This document shows positions 51,080-59,512 of a stretch of 64,000 nt of DNA, one piece after another. Every line of letters begins with the position of its first letter. The stretch's first letter is position 1. This DNA is from Candidatus Planktophila versatilis (lineage in GTDB: Bacteria > Actinomycetota > Actinomycetes > Nanopelagicales > Nanopelagicaceae), in NCBI RefSeq assembly GCF_002288105.1, contig NZ_CP016774.1:1054001-1118000 (forward strand), written 5' to 3'. The position numbers were made by a program, and so were the translations under genes. The notes under the pieces were generated by a model that saw only the letters and a program-made list of their open reading frames with translations, searched no databases and was not told the origin of the DNA.

Positions 51080-51242
51080 TCGCGACGAATTTTCAGGCGC
51101 GCCAAGGCGAGGAAGAAAATCATCGTGAGCGTCGAAGTGTAAGGGCAGGGGGCGGCTGGAGTAAAACTGGCTAATTCTGAGGTGGCCAGTACCACCATTT
51201 CTGAGCGTGCCAGAGATGCAGGCCATGGTGCAGACTTCGCGT

Positions 51243-52436
51243 ATGAGCAGAATCTCCGCACGAATTTCAGCTATCGCAGAGTCAGCCACATTGGCAGTAG
51301 ATGCAAAAGCGAAAGCACTCAAAGCAGCAGGTCGACCAGTTATTGGATTCGGAGCTGGTGAACCAGATTTTCCCACCGCTGATTACATTATCGAAGCAGC
51401 TGCTGCTGCAACCAGAGTCGGCGCAAATCATCGCTACACACCCACACCTGGCCTTGCCGAACTACGTGAAGCAATTGTGGCAAAGACAAAGCGTGACTCA
51501 CATTATGAAATTACCGTCGATCAAGTTCTTGTCACCAACGGTGGCAAGCAAGCGGTCTATCAAGCATTTGCCACAATTATTAATCCAGGTGATGAAGTCA
51601 TTTTACCTTCACCATTTTGGACAACCTATCCAGAAGCAATCAAGCTTGCTGGTGGAAAGAGCGTTGAAGTATTTGCAGATGAGTCACAAAACTATTTGGT
51701 GACAGTTGAACAGTTAGAAGCAGCCCGAACACCAAAGACGAAGGCTTTACTGTTTTGCTCTCCTTCAAATCCAACAGGTTCGGTCTATTCACCTGAGCAA
51801 GCAAAAGCAATTGGCGAATGGGCTGTGAAGAACAATGTGTGGGTCATCTCAGATGAGATCTATGAGCACCTGCTCTATGACGGTGCAAAAGCTCCATCAC
51901 TTCCAGTATTGGTTCCCGCACTTGCTGATACCTGCATCATCATCAACGGTGTTGCCAAGACTTATGCAATGACTGGTTGGCGTGTGGGTTGGATGATTGG
52001 GCCAAAAGATGCCATCAAAGCGGCAACAAATCTTCAGTCTCACCTGACATCAAATGTTTCCAATGTTTCACAGCGCGCAGCGATTGCCGCAGTTTCTGGA
52101 AACCTTGATGAAGTACACAAGATGGGTGAAGCATTTAACCGTCGCCGCAAATTAATTGTTGGCCTTCTCAATGAGATTCCTGGCTTTGATTGCCCCACAC
52201 CACAGGGTGCTTTCTATGTGTATCCATCTGTGAAGGGCGCACTAGGTAAAACTATTCGTGGCAAAGTTGCTAATACTTCGGCAGAGCTAGCCACAATCAT
52301 CTTAGAAGAAGTTGAAGTTGCTGCCGTTCCAGGAGAAGCCTTCGGGCCTTCGGGATACTTGCGATTCTCCTATGCCACCAGCGATGAAGATATCGTTGAA
52401 GGTATCGGGCGGATCAAGAAGTTACTTACAGAATAG
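51243..52436 (+). CDS. aspC: Class I aminotransferase, aspartate aminotransferase type
   Basis: PLP-dependent transaminase of about 397 residues, most like the Ib aspartate aminotransferases of actinobacteria. It starts [26 protein letters not shown] and shows [11 protein letters not shown], the NPTGS motif ([11 protein letters not shown]), [11 protein letters not shown] and the PLP-lysine segment [14 protein letters not shown], then RFSYATS with the substrate-binding Arg. One of few plus-strand genes, divergent from tRNA-Trp. ATG 51243 is chosen by family N-terminus; GTG 51207 and ATG 51225 are in frame upstream. Confidence 0.95.
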   Translation: MSRISARISAIAESATLAVDAKAKALKAAGRPVIGFGAGEPDFPTADYIIEAAAAATRVGANHRYTPTPGLAELREAIVAKTKRDSHYEITVDQVLVTNGGKQAVYQAFATIINPGDEVILPSPFWTTYPEAIKLAGGKSVEVFADESQNYLVTVEQLEAARTPKTKALLFCSPSNPTGSVYSPEQAKAIGEWAVKNNVWVISDEIYEHLLYDGAKAPSLPVLVPALADTCIIINGVAKTYAMTGWRVGWMIGPKDAIKAATNLQSHLTSNVSNVSQRAAIAAVSGNLDEVHKMGEAFNRRRKLIVGLLNEIPGFDCPTPQGAFYVYPSVKGALGKTIRGKVANTSAELATIILEEVEVAAVPGEAFGPSGYLRFSYATSDEDIVEGIGRIKKLLTE

Positions 52437-52483
52437 GGATAAGCACTCACACGGAAGTTTGTGATAACGAATTCCAATTAATT

Positions 52484-53995
52484 TTAGGCTCCTGGAATTA
52501 AAATCTTATAAATTGAATCTCCGGAGCCATATGAATACTTACCTAAGAAAAGGTACTTCCCGTCACTAGAAATAGCGGATGAATACCAATAATTTGAGCC
52601 CGTACCAACACCAGTTATTTCATTCCAAGTTGATCCATAGTCTACAGATGCATAGATATCACCATTAGCGGAAGCAACAGCCATCACTCGCCCATCACTA
52701 GTCATAGAAGCAGTTTGCCAATAGCTTGATATAGGAGTGCTCAGTTTATTCCAATTAGTTCCCCCATCGGATGACAAATAAACAAAATCATTATGTGCAG
52801 CACCAAGAATGTAGGATCCATTACCTGAGACCGCGAAACCCTTCCAATATCTACTACCCGCACCGCTTAGAACATTCCAGGTTGATCCACTATTGTTAGA
52901 TTTCCAAATCTGGCCGTTGTAATGTGCCACGTATAAAGTGGAGGCATCACTTTTCATAGCAACCGCGTATGCGCTTTCAATACTTGCTCGTTGAATATTT
53001 TGCCAAGTGGTCCCAGAATCAGCTGAGAATTTATAGACTCGCCCATTGTTTGTGCTTGGAAAAATTGCATCGTAGCCATCGCTCGTAAATATCGAAGATC
53101 CGTTTTGTGACATAGTCATGTACTCAAAACTAGAGTAGCCGTCATATGCATATTTCAAATTCCAAGAAACTCCGCCATCTGTAGATAAATATAGTCTTCC
53201 ATAAGCACCGGCGGCGGCAACGGTCATTCCGTTTGCAGATGTGACAATACTCATCGAAGGATATGGCAATGAGGTTGTTGACCAAGTAGTTCCGGTATCG
53301 GTGGAAATATGGACACTATTTCCAGATACTGCATAGAGTCTTGAACCCGCGCTAGCAGAAGCAATACTTGGGTAAAGATCTGACGAGCCAACTTTGGTGA
53401 AAGTTGTATTCAAGCTCAAAGATGCAGAGCCATTGTCATTTGGTGGAGGTGGATTCCCTGAAGTCTCAACTGTAATTTTATAGACATTCGAGGAAAGAGC
53501 GGCGGGTGAAGCGAAACTTGCCGTGAACGATCCTGCTGTTTGTGAATCTGCAAGTGAAAGCCCGGACTGATTTGCCGCTACCTCAAATGAAGAATTGTTA
53601 TCTGTTATTGATGCACTTGTATTAGTACTAAACAATGTAAGAGGCGATGAGCTTGAATTGTCGTATGCCTTAATAGTGAAAGTCACTCCGCTACAAGCTG
53701 CTGCATCAATATTGCTTAGCTGGAAAGCTGAAAAATAGAATGTTCCGCTACTACTTCCATTTACAAAACTTGAGTAGGGGGTCAAAGTAACTGTGCTGTC
53801 ACAAACTGTGGAAACTGCAATTCCTTGCCCAAACTCAACAGACTGACCTGAATTAATGCTCAGATTTGCAGCAAGAGTGCTTTGAAAAAAGAAGGCAGCG
53901 GCAATGACGACCACAAATGAGGTCAAAAACTTGTTGTTGAAAATACTTCTGGAATTTTTCTCGATGGGATCATCATGGTAGAAATCATCGGACAT
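52484..53995 (-). CDS. Exported Asp-box beta-propeller protein
   Basis: About 503 residues. After a short cytosolic start (MSDDFYHDD) a hydrophobic segment (FLTSFVVVIAAAFFFQSTLAA) serves as signal peptide or anchor. Residues ~45-190 form a Ser/Thr-rich beta domain with a single Cys pair region (STVCD, AACSG), and a PPPPND linker follows. The rest holds six Asp-box motifs (S-x-D-x-G-x-T/S-W: e.g. STDTGTTW, STDGGVSW, SADSGTTW, SSDGGTNW) spaced by about 40-50 residues, predicting a BNR/Ycf48-like propeller. No sialidase catalytic set is evident. GTG 54004 is possible, but ATG 53995 has AAGG eight bases upstream. Function unknown; extracellular binding is likely. Confidence 0.82.
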   Translation of the reverse strand: MSDDFYHDDPIEKNSRSIFNNKFLTSFVVVIAAAFFFQSTLAANLSINSGQSVEFGQGIAVSTVCDSTVTLTPYSSFVNGSSSGTFYFSAFQLSNIDAAACSGVTFTIKAYDNSSSSPLTLFSTNTSASITDNNSSFEVAANQSGLSLADSQTAGSFTASFASPAALSSNVYKITVETSGNPPPPNDNGSASLSLNTTFTKVGSSDLYPSIASASAGSRLYAVSGNSVHISTDTGTTWSTTSLPYPSMSIVTSANGMTVAAAGAYGRLYLSTDGGVSWNLKYAYDGYSSFEYMTMSQNGSSIFTSDGYDAIFPSTNNGRVYKFSADSGTTWQNIQRASIESAYAVAMKSDASTLYVAHYNGQIWKSNNSGSTWNVLSGAGSRYWKGFAVSGNGSYILGAAHNDFVYLSSDGGTNWNKLSTPISSYWQTASMTSDGRVMAVASANGDIYASVDYGSTWNEITGVGTGSNYWYSSAISSDGKYLFLGKYSYGSGDSIYKILIPGA

Positions 53996-54129
53996 GACTT
54001 TCACCTTATTCCCACATATCGAGTCTCATTGACCTTGCTTGGAATGCAATACGTACAGCTAGCGTACGCGCTTTAGGGAATTAATCTAGAGGGGCAGTAG
54101 AAGCACCTACACGCTCAATCACGACTTGT

Positions 54130-55146
54130 TTACAGAGTAACTCCAACTAAATTAACTTCCGTCTCTAAGGTAATACCAAACTTCTCATAGACCTTCTCTT
54201 TGGCAACGTGTGCCAGCTCGAGAATATCGTTGGCAGTTGCATTACCGGCATTAGTCAGCGCTAGAACATGTTTTGTCGAAACTCTTGCGCCACCGTGTGC
54301 ATCACCTTTATGTATCCCTGAGTTTTCAATCAGCCAGGCAGCGCTTGTTTTCACACGACCATCAGGTGTTGGCCACTGGGGCGCTTCTGCTGGAAGCTTC
54401 GCTGCCACTTCTGGCGAAACAATAGGGTTGGTAAAAAATGAACCGGCAGACCAGGAATCACGATCTGTTTTGTTAAGCAGCATTCCCTTCATAGCACGCA
54501 GCTCTAATACCGCTTTACGAGTGGCCGCTACTGGTGCTTTCTCGCCCACTTCAATTCCTAATTTTGTGGCAAGTTCGGAATAGGTAATCGGTGTGGTGAT
54601 TTCACCTTGGCGCAGATTGAATTGCACATCAAGAATGACATAACGCCCGGGATGAGATTTGAAGTGAGAGTTACGATATTCAAATTCGCACTCAAGGTTG
54701 GTAAATGTTTTGATCTCTTTCTTCTGGCGATCATAGGTGCGCACCCGAGTGATGAACTCTGAAACCTCATGTCCATAGGCACCAATATTTTGAATAGGCG
54801 CCGCTCCCACACTGCCTGGAATTCCACTCAAGGTTTCCAGGCCGGCAAAGCCACGTTCAAGTGTGGTCTTAACAAAATCATCCCAATTTTCACCAGCACC
54901 AATGGTCAGTGTTGCACCGCTACATGCATCAATTTCAGATTGCAGCGAATGATTCACAATTCGGATAACGGTGCCCTCAAAGCCAGTATCTGAAACTAAA
55001 ATATTTGTTCCACTACCAATAATAAGTATTGGGGAATCGCCAGCGGTTTCAATGGCAGCGATGATCTCTGCTTCGGTGCCTACTTCGACAAACTTTTTGG
55101 CAGGCCCGCCTACGCGTAGTGATGTGTAATCGCGTAAATCGGCCAT
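54130..55146 (-). CDS. murB: UDP-N-acetylmuramate dehydrogenase
   Basis: FAD enzyme reducing UDP-GlcNAc-enolpyruvate to UDP-MurNAc in peptidoglycan synthesis. The 338 residues open with the TSLRVGGPAKKFVEV and IIGSGTNILVSDTGFEGTVIRI FAD-binding blocks, then SGIPGSVGAAPIQNIGAYG, the Ser-containing SWSAGSFFTNPIV and the C-terminal SGIHKGDAHGGARVSTKH. Length fits type I enzymes. It follows the GT2-fusion gene by 9 bp and ends the rpmG-hadA-hadB-GT2-murB run. Confidence 0.96.
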   Translation of the reverse strand: MADLRDYTSLRVGGPAKKFVEVGTEAEIIAAIETAGDSPILIIGSGTNILVSDTGFEGTVIRIVNHSLQSEIDACSGATLTIGAGENWDDFVKTTLERGFAGLETLSGIPGSVGAAPIQNIGAYGHEVSEFITRVRTYDRQKKEIKTFTNLECEFEYRNSHFKSHPGRYVILDVQFNLRQGEITTPITYSELATKLGIEVGEKAPVAATRKAVLELRAMKGMLLNKTDRDSWSAGSFFTNPIVSPEVAAKLPAEAPQWPTPDGRVKTSAAWLIENSGIHKGDAHGGARVSTKHVLALTNAGNATANDILELAHVAKEKVYEKFGITLETEVNLVGVTL

Positions 55147-55155
55147 GTGCTTAGG

Positions 55156-56046
55156 CTACCTGCGCGGACTCAATATCGCAGTCTTGCCTCTGAAGCGCTC
55201 AAGAATGCGGTCGTAATTCTTCTTCGATTGCACTTCGCGATATTCAGGCTCGCTGTCGTGATATCCATGATGGCGACCTTGTTCAAGGGGTAGCTCCATC
55301 TGCAGCAAGCGGCCATTTCCATGACGAAGAGTGAGCGAGAATTCAATATCTGCATTGCGATAGAAAAGTGCGCGATTGCTAAATCCACGCACGGCCAGAG
55401 CATCCTCACGATGCATCGCCATGAAGTAACTAAAGAGAACATCTACTTCGCCGGCACCTTTATCTTCAGTACTGCGCCAATCATCTTCCAGATTTACTAG
55501 TCCCCCGCGCCAGCCGACAGCAACAAATTCTCTTTTTTGTAGTTCAGCAAGCACTGGCGTAATTGCATCACCAGTGAAGGTCGTCGATGGATCCATGATG
55601 ATAATAAATTCACTTGTCACATTGCGCAGGAGCGCATTGGCATTCTCGCCCCAGCCAAAGTTTTCATTGACTTGAACTAGTGATGTGCGTGAATCTAGTT
55701 GATCAACAAGAATTCCAGGATCGCCAATTACCAGGATGGCGATGGCGCATTGGCTATGGGCCTTAATCGATTCAATACATGTCACTGCATCCTCGTGGAA
55801 TCCCTCCACAATGATTGCCACTGTAATCTCGAATTTGCCTGAATTAATCGGGCGGATATCGCGAGTGGATTCATAGACTGGAAAACGCTTCTTAGGACGC
55901 AGTTCATATCCCCCAGCGCTATCAACAACTTCAAAACCGGCAGCTGCAATCTCATCGCGCAGTTGATCAGAGAGGGCAAAGTTTTTCTCAGCGCGAGCAG
56001 CTAATCGAGCCTTGGCTAACTCGTGTACCAAATCGGGTGCACTCAC
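55156..56046 (-). CDS. Fusion of a CysRS C-terminal-like domain with a GT2-type glycosyltransferase domain
   Basis: A 296-residue protein of two parts. Residues 1-~50 (LAKARLAARAEKNFALSDQLRDEI...GFEVVDSAGGYEL) match the C-terminal helical tail of cysteinyl-tRNA synthetases, where R-x-x-AR-x-x-K-D/N-F-x-x-(A/S)D-x-LRD and a D-S/T-x-x-G end are usual. Residues ~70-290 resemble a family 2 glycosyltransferase: strand VAIIVEG, NENFGWGENANALLRNV, a metal-site-like IIMDPS in place of DxD, and FYRNADIEFSLTLRHG. It overlaps hadB by 4 bp and precedes murB by 9 bp, suggesting an envelope role. Neither activity is proven; the tail may bind RNA or a partner protein. Confidence 0.75.
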   Translation of the reverse strand: MSAPDLVHELAKARLAARAEKNFALSDQLRDEIAAAGFEVVDSAGGYELRPKKRFPVYESTRDIRPINSGKFEITVAIIVEGFHEDAVTCIESIKAHSQCAIAILVIGDPGILVDQLDSRTSLVQVNENFGWGENANALLRNVTSEFIIIMDPSTTFTGDAITPVLAELQKREFVAVGWRGGLVNLEDDWRSTEDKGAGEVDVLFSYFMAMHREDALAVRGFSNRALFYRNADIEFSLTLRHGNGRLLQMELPLEQGRHHGYHDSEPEYREVQSKKNYDRILERFRGKTAILSPRR

Positions 56047-56438
56047 TTTCGCACCACCGCTTTTGCCATTCCAAGTACTTTCACGCCAGCAGAGGTTGCA
56101 CTTACGGTCAGTGAAATCTTTCCATCGACTATTTCACTCACAGTTGCACTCACAGTCAGGTCAACGTTTTCACTTGCAGGAATGATTACTGGCTTGGTAA
56201 AGCGAGCACCAAATTCAAGAACGTTGGCGGCGCCCCCGGCAAAGTCAGAGATGTATTTACCCACCAGTGCCATGGTGAGCATGCCGTGGGCAATAACGTT
56301 AGGAAGGCCCACAGATACTGCAAACTCTTCATTTTGATGAATTGGGTTCTGATCACCTGAGGCATCGGCATAGCTTTTGAGCATCGCGCGATTTATATAA
56401 AAGACTTGTTCTGGCAACACTGTGCCCACCTCAATCAT
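56043..56438 (-). CDS. hadB: MaoC-like (R)-hydroxyacyl dehydratase, HadB-type subunit
   Basis: Hotdog-fold hydratase subunit, 131 residues. The hydratase motif is D-x-N-P-I-H (SGDQNPIHQNEEFA) near residue 28-33, followed by GLPNVIAHGMLTMALVG, as in MaoC/HadB. With HadA it should dehydrate 3-hydroxyacyl-ACP in fatty acid elongation. Overlaps hadA by 4 bp and the GT2-fusion gene by 4 bp. Confidence 0.9.
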   Translation of the reverse strand: MIEVGTVLPEQVFYINRAMLKSYADASGDQNPIHQNEEFAVSVGLPNVIAHGMLTMALVGKYISDFAGGAANVLEFGARFTKPVIIPASENVDLTVSATVSEIVDGKISLTVSATSAGVKVLGMAKAVVRK

Positions 56439-56824
56439 GCGCGCACCACCAATGTGGACCAGGCAGATATCACAAGGGCGCCTTCACGATGTAGATCAGA
56501 GCGAACAGTGACAATTTCATTTCCAGCAGCGACTCGGTAACTTTCAATAGTTGCAGCGCAGGTAAGTCCATCGCCGGCTTTTACCGGTGAAAATATCTCA
56601 AACTTCTGATCACCATGAACTAGGCGTGACCAATCAAGGCCAATCTCTGGTTGGGTGAGGATTTCTTCAAATTGAGTCAGTGTGATGCGGATAGAAAATG
56701 TAGGGGGAGCAATCGATGTATCTGTTTCGCCAATAACAGCACAGAAGGCATCGATTTCAGATTGAGCAATTTTTAGGACATCTGTACCGGCGAAGGTGCG
56801 CCCGACCGAATCGGGGTTGAGCAT
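56435..56824 (-). CDS. hadA: FAS1-like/MaoC N-domain dehydratase, HadA-type subunit
   Basis: Non-catalytic hotdog partner, 129 residues: [34 protein letters not shown], then APPTFSIRITL, LVHGDQKFEIFSPVKAGDGLTCAATIESYR, the typical sequence of the HadA/HadC N-type fold. The start shares one base with the rpmG stop (TAATG); a longer frame begins inside rpmG. The rpmG-hadA-hadB-murB order is a recurring actinobacterial arrangement. Confidence 0.9.
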   Translation of the reverse strand: MLNPDSVGRTFAGTDVLKIAQSEIDAFCAVIGETDTSIAPPTFSIRITLTQFEEILTQPEIGLDWSRLVHGDQKFEIFSPVKAGDGLTCAATIESYRVAAGNEIVTVRSDLHREGALVISAWSTLVVRA

Positions 56825-56994
56825 TAGCGGGTTTCGCGGTGAAGAGTTGAAGACTTGCAACGTGGACAGAACTTCTTGAGTTCCATGCGGTCTGGATCGT
56901 TGCGGCGGTTCTTCTTGGTGATGTAGTTACGCTCTTTGCAATCCACGCATGCCATGGTGATTTTTGGACGTACGTCCGCGCTCTTACTTGCCAT
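56824..56994 (-). CDS. rpmG: 50S ribosomal protein bL33, zinc-binding type
   Basis: A 56-residue protein, [19 protein letters not shown]...ending STLHRETR, with zinc ligands C16, C19, C43 and C46, so the zinc-dependent paralogue. ATG 56994 is preceded by AGGAGTTAAGACC. Starts the operon leading through hadA-hadB to murB. Confidence 0.96.
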   Translation of the reverse strand: MASKSADVRPKITMACVDCKERNYITKKNRRNDPDRMELKKFCPRCKSSTLHRETR

Positions 56995-57093
56995 GGTCTT
57001 AACTCCTTCGTAGATGTTGCACTAAGCGGGGCTCAGATTACCCGAGCAACCTTCATTGGTGAAATCCGTGCGTATTTCGCACTTGATTATTAG

Positions 57094-57167
57094 TAGCGGA
57101 GGCGGGATTTGAACCCACGACACAGCGATTATGAGCCGCTTGCTCTACCAAGCTGAGCTACCCCGCC
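57094..57167 (-). tRNA. tRNA-Met (elongator, anticodon CAT)
   Basis: A 74-nt cloverleaf: acceptor GGCGGGG paired with CTCCGCT (two G-U), D-arm AGCTCAGCTTGG, anticodon loop CTCATAA, and T-arm GTGGGTTCAAATCCCGC. The paired first base (G-U, not mismatched C-A) argues for elongator rather than initiator. CCA is not encoded. Confidence 0.94.
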
Positions 57168-57195
57168 AAGGGCGTGCATATTAAATTGTTGTTCG

Positions 57196-57268
57196 AGCCC
57201 CCCACCGGAATCGAACCGGTGACCTTTTCCTTACCATGGAAACACTCTACCGACTGAGCTAGGGGGGC
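57196..57268 (-). tRNA. tRNA-Thr (anticodon GGT)
   Basis: A 73-nt cloverleaf: acceptor GCCCCCC/GGGGGGC, D-arm AGCTCAGTCGG, anticodon stem TTTCC/GGAAA with loop ATGGTAA, and T-arm ACCGGTTCGATTCCGGT. Discriminator T; CCA not encoded. 28 bp upstream of tRNA-Met in transcription order, probably cotranscribed. Confidence 0.96.
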
Positions 57269-57330
57269 AATGGTAGAGAGTGAAGTCTAGGGCTTAAGGC
57301 CTAAAGTGAAAAATTGCCGTGGCAAATGAG

Positions 57331-57447
57331 TTAATTACAGGAGCAGCGATCGGCTTCCGCGACTCCCATTAAGGCCTCTTCTATATGCTCCCCGCAGCCT
57401 TGCCATGTTGGTTTTGCGCACTTGGTGCATTGAACTTTGCTACACAT
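57331..57447 (-). CDS. Small Cys-rich conserved protein, 38 residues
   Basis: A short gene with an excellent ribosome binding site (AGGAGG four bases before ATG, overlapping the stop of the FUSC gene). The product begins MCSKVQCTKCAKPTWQGCGEH and ends ADRCSCN: six cysteines plus a histidine, arranged C-x4-C-x2-C-x7-C...C-x-C, with the T-W-x-GCG-x-H core that recurs in small actinobacterial proteins of unknown function. Metal binding (Zn or Cu) or redox activity is plausible. It is coupled to the FUSC-type gene by 8 bp. Confidence 0.85.
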   Translation of the reverse strand: MCSKVQCTKCAKPTWQGCGEHIEEALMGVAEADRCSCN

Positions 57448-57455
57448 ATTTCCTC

Positions 57456-58628
57456 CTAGAAATACTTTCTGAAAAACTTCCTAATCTTATTCCGAATCGT
57501 AGAAGTTTGCTGCATGGGCGAAAGCTTGAGCACTCGGTCTTTGGCTGGCTCATCAGGTGTGATGACATCTGTGATGGCAGGAGAGTTCTGATCAAGTGAA
57601 TCCGCAATTCTGCCGATATTGGCAACAATAGAGAGCCCGCGGACAATCTGATCTTGGTCAACATCATCTCCATCTTCAATCAGTGTTCCGGCCAGGACTG
57701 AGCCTGCCTCACGTGCATCATCTGTCGGTGAAGAGGAGTCATCATTGATGTCATCCGGTATCTCGACGTGGGCAGAGATTGCATAGCTTGCCGCCGATAG
57801 TGCCACTGCAATTTGCTTCTGCGTTGAATCTGCAATCCCTCCCTCTACCGCGGAATCAAAGAGAGTTCGGGCAATCATGCGCACCTGAACCAAGGTGTGC
57901 TCGGCGGCAATTCCTTCAATGTAGATATCTTCGGCTTCATCTTTTTCAGCAGTAGGAAACCATCTCGCATGACTTCGAGCTTCCACTGATTGCGCGCGGA
58001 TGGCCGGAACTTCTTCCACTAAAAGTCGCGCACGTGCCAACCAGCTGCCGGCATCCTTCTGGGTATATCCGGCGGCAACACCTTCTGACATTTCAGCAAG
58101 AAGAGCTGCTGCTTTAGTGCTCACATTTCTGATCTGGATTTGGGCACGTCCCACCGGAGTATTGGGATGTGAAAAGTAGGAGAAGAGGATTGCGATTGCG
58201 GCACCGATGAGAGTTGATCCCAGTCTGTGAACCGCAGTGCTCTGCGAAATTCCTGGACCAATAACAATCAGTGCTGTTACCGGCACGTTCACCGAAGCAA
58301 CTTCACCAAGATGCAGCGCTCTTGCAATGACGGCGCAGAAAATAATTGTTGTGGCAACTGCGATAAAGCCAAAGTTAAAGACACTGACGGTAAAGAGTGC
58401 GATACCTGCACCGACAGCTGTTCCGACAATTTGACCAAAACCCTCACGCATAGATTTATGTAGTGAGATGCGGATACTCAAGGTGCAGACGATGGCAGCG
58501 ACTACCCCACCATCTTCGATGAGTAGATCTCCCACAAACCAAGAAACGCCACCTGCTAAACCGGCAACAAGAATCTGGCGAACCCAGTTCTTCCGGTTCT
58601 TAAAGAGGTTAACTATTTTTCTAAACAT
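57456..58628 (-). CDS. FUSC/aromatic-acid-exporter-like membrane protein
   Basis: About 390 residues. Five or six hydrophobic segments occupy roughly residues 20-155 (LVAGLAGGVSWFVGDLL, VVAAIVCTLSIRISL, GTAVGAGIALFTVSVF, FGFIAVATTIIFCAVIA, NVPVTALIVIG, LGSTLIGAAIAILFSYF), with the HKSMREGFGQIVGTAVG motif typical of FUSC-like/ArAE proteins. The remainder is a cytosolic helical domain with an Asp-rich linker (DDINDDSSSPTDD) and a basic end. ATG 58628 is taken; a TTG at 58649 with AAAGGGG four bases before is possible. Efflux of organic anions is suggested by family only. Confidence 0.8.
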   Translation of the reverse strand: MFRKIVNLFKNRKNWVRQILVAGLAGGVSWFVGDLLIEDGGVVAAIVCTLSIRISLHKSMREGFGQIVGTAVGAGIALFTVSVFNFGFIAVATTIIFCAVIARALHLGEVASVNVPVTALIVIGPGISQSTAVHRLGSTLIGAAIAILFSYFSHPNTPVGRAQIQIRNVSTKAAALLAEMSEGVAAGYTQKDAGSWLARARLLVEEVPAIRAQSVEARSHARWFPTAEKDEAEDIYIEGIAAEHTLVQVRMIARTLFDSAVEGGIADSTQKQIAVALSAASYAISAHVEIPDDINDDSSSPTDDAREAGSVLAGTLIEDGDDVDQDQIVRGLSIVANIGRIADSLDQNSPAITDVITPDEPAKDRVLKLSPMQQTSTIRNKIRKFFRKYF

Positions 58629-58638
58629 TAAGGAGGAG

Positions 58639-58665
58639 TTTACGCCCAACCAACCCCTTTATGAT
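58639..58665 (+). promoter_or_regulatory. Leaderless promoter of the CoA-binding-protein gene
   Basis: TATGAT (58660-58665) ends six bases before the ATG at 58672, putting the predicted start point on the A of the start codon; TTTACG (58639-58644) is a weak -35 at 15 bp. The divergent FUSC-type gene begins only 43 bp away (22 from its TTG alternative), so the two promoters overlap. No Shine-Dalgarno sequence precedes the ATG. Confidence 0.55.
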
Positions 58666-58671
58666 TAATCC

Positions 58672-59088
58672 ATGCCCGGCCACGTGACTGATAACACCCA
58701 GATTCGCAACCTAATCAAAGAATCAAGAACGATTGCGATTGTGGGAGTTTCCGATAAGCCTGAGCGGCCAAGTTATGGTGTGGCCAAATACTTACTTGAA
58801 CACTCGCATTACACAGTCTTTCTTGTAAATCCGATGCTAGAGACAGCACTTGGAGAAAAGGTTTATCACTCACTGAGTGAAATCCCAGAACATATCGACT
58901 TAGTTGATGTCTTTAGAAAACCTAGTGACTGCATGGAAGTTCTTGCAGATGCAATCGCAGTTGGCGCAGATGCAATCTGGCTGCAGCTCGGAATTACTAG
59001 CCCAGAAGTTTTAGAGGCAGGAACTGCAGCTGGAATGAATGTGGTGATGGATCGGTGCCTGAAGGTTGATTACAGTAATTTCTTATAG
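58672..59088 (+). CDS. CoA-binding (Rossmann) domain protein, YccU-like
   Basis: A 138-residue single-domain protein: TIAIVGVSDKPERPSYGVAKYLLEHSHYTVFLVNPM is the CoA_binding_2 nucleotide loop, followed by the LGEKVYHSLSEIPEHIDLVDVFRKP and GADAIWLQLGI segments. Members bind CoA; no enzyme reaction is established. Family length is normal. Plus strand, with a leaderless start. Confidence 0.93.
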   Translation: MPGHVTDNTQIRNLIKESRTIAIVGVSDKPERPSYGVAKYLLEHSHYTVFLVNPMLETALGEKVYHSLSEIPEHIDLVDVFRKPSDCMEVLADAIAVGADAIWLQLGITSPEVLEAGTAAGMNVVMDRCLKVDYSNFL

Positions 59089-59106
59089 TCCCGGGCAATA
59101 GGACTA
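59086..59106. terminator. Short bidirectional hairpin between convergent genes
   Basis: TAGTCC (59086-59091) and GGACTA (59101-59106) form a 6-bp stem over a nine-base loop. The stop codons of both convergent genes (TAG on the plus strand at 59086, TAG on the minus strand at 59106) are the outer bases of the two arms. The stem is short and lacks U-tracts, so termination strength is uncertain. Confidence 0.5.
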
Positions 59107-59505
59107 GTTAGTTTTCTCTTGGAGCACGAGTGATACCGAGTTGATACACCAACGCTCATCAGTTGGAACGTCATAGCCTTCACCGGAAAATACATGTCCA
59201 AGGTGTGAATCACACTTGGCACAACGCACCTCAGTGCGAATGCGTGGTGCTAGTGAACGGTCTTCAATCAGAGTCACTGCATCATCTGTAGTCGGTGCAT
59301 AAAAGGATGGCCAGCCGCATCCGGAATGAAATTTAGTGTCAGAGGTAAAGAGAACGTTGTCGCAGGCTTTGCAGAGATAACTACCGATTGTGTCGGTATC
59401 GGTGTATTTACCGGTAAATGCTCGCTCTGTGGCACCTTCACGAAGTACAGCATAAGACAGCGGATCAAGGCGAGCCTTGAGTTCATCCTCGTTAATTGGT
59501 TTCAT
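59104..59505 (-). CDS. msrB: Peptide-methionine (R)-S-oxide reductase
   Basis: Repairs methionine-R-sulfoxide in proteins. The 133 residues contain the zinc ligands C45, C48, C95 and C98 (CKAC, CAKC), the [10 protein letters not shown] block, LGHVF and the catalytic Cys120 in RWCINS. Complete. GGAGG nine bases before the ATG can be sequestered in a hairpin. Confidence 0.97.
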   Translation of the reverse strand: MKPINEDELKARLDPLSYAVLREGATERAFTGKYTDTDTIGSYLCKACDNVLFTSDTKFHSGCGWPSFYAPTTDDAVTLIEDRSLAPRIRTEVRCAKCDSHLGHVFSGEGYDVPTDERWCINSVSLVLQEKTN

Positions 59506-59512
59506 CTCAGAG

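Noticed and set aside
50975-51376. Minus-strand frame of 133 codons over tRNA-Trp
   Set aside because: It covers the tRNA and the aminotransferase start; no plausible protein features.
52437-52483. Terminator between the aminotransferase and the propeller gene
   Set aside because: Only a weak imperfect TCAC/GTGA repeat is present; not enough to call.
54052-54068. Inverted repeat CGTAC-7-GTACG near murB as a terminator
   Set aside because: Only five base pairs and no U-tract; it may be chance.
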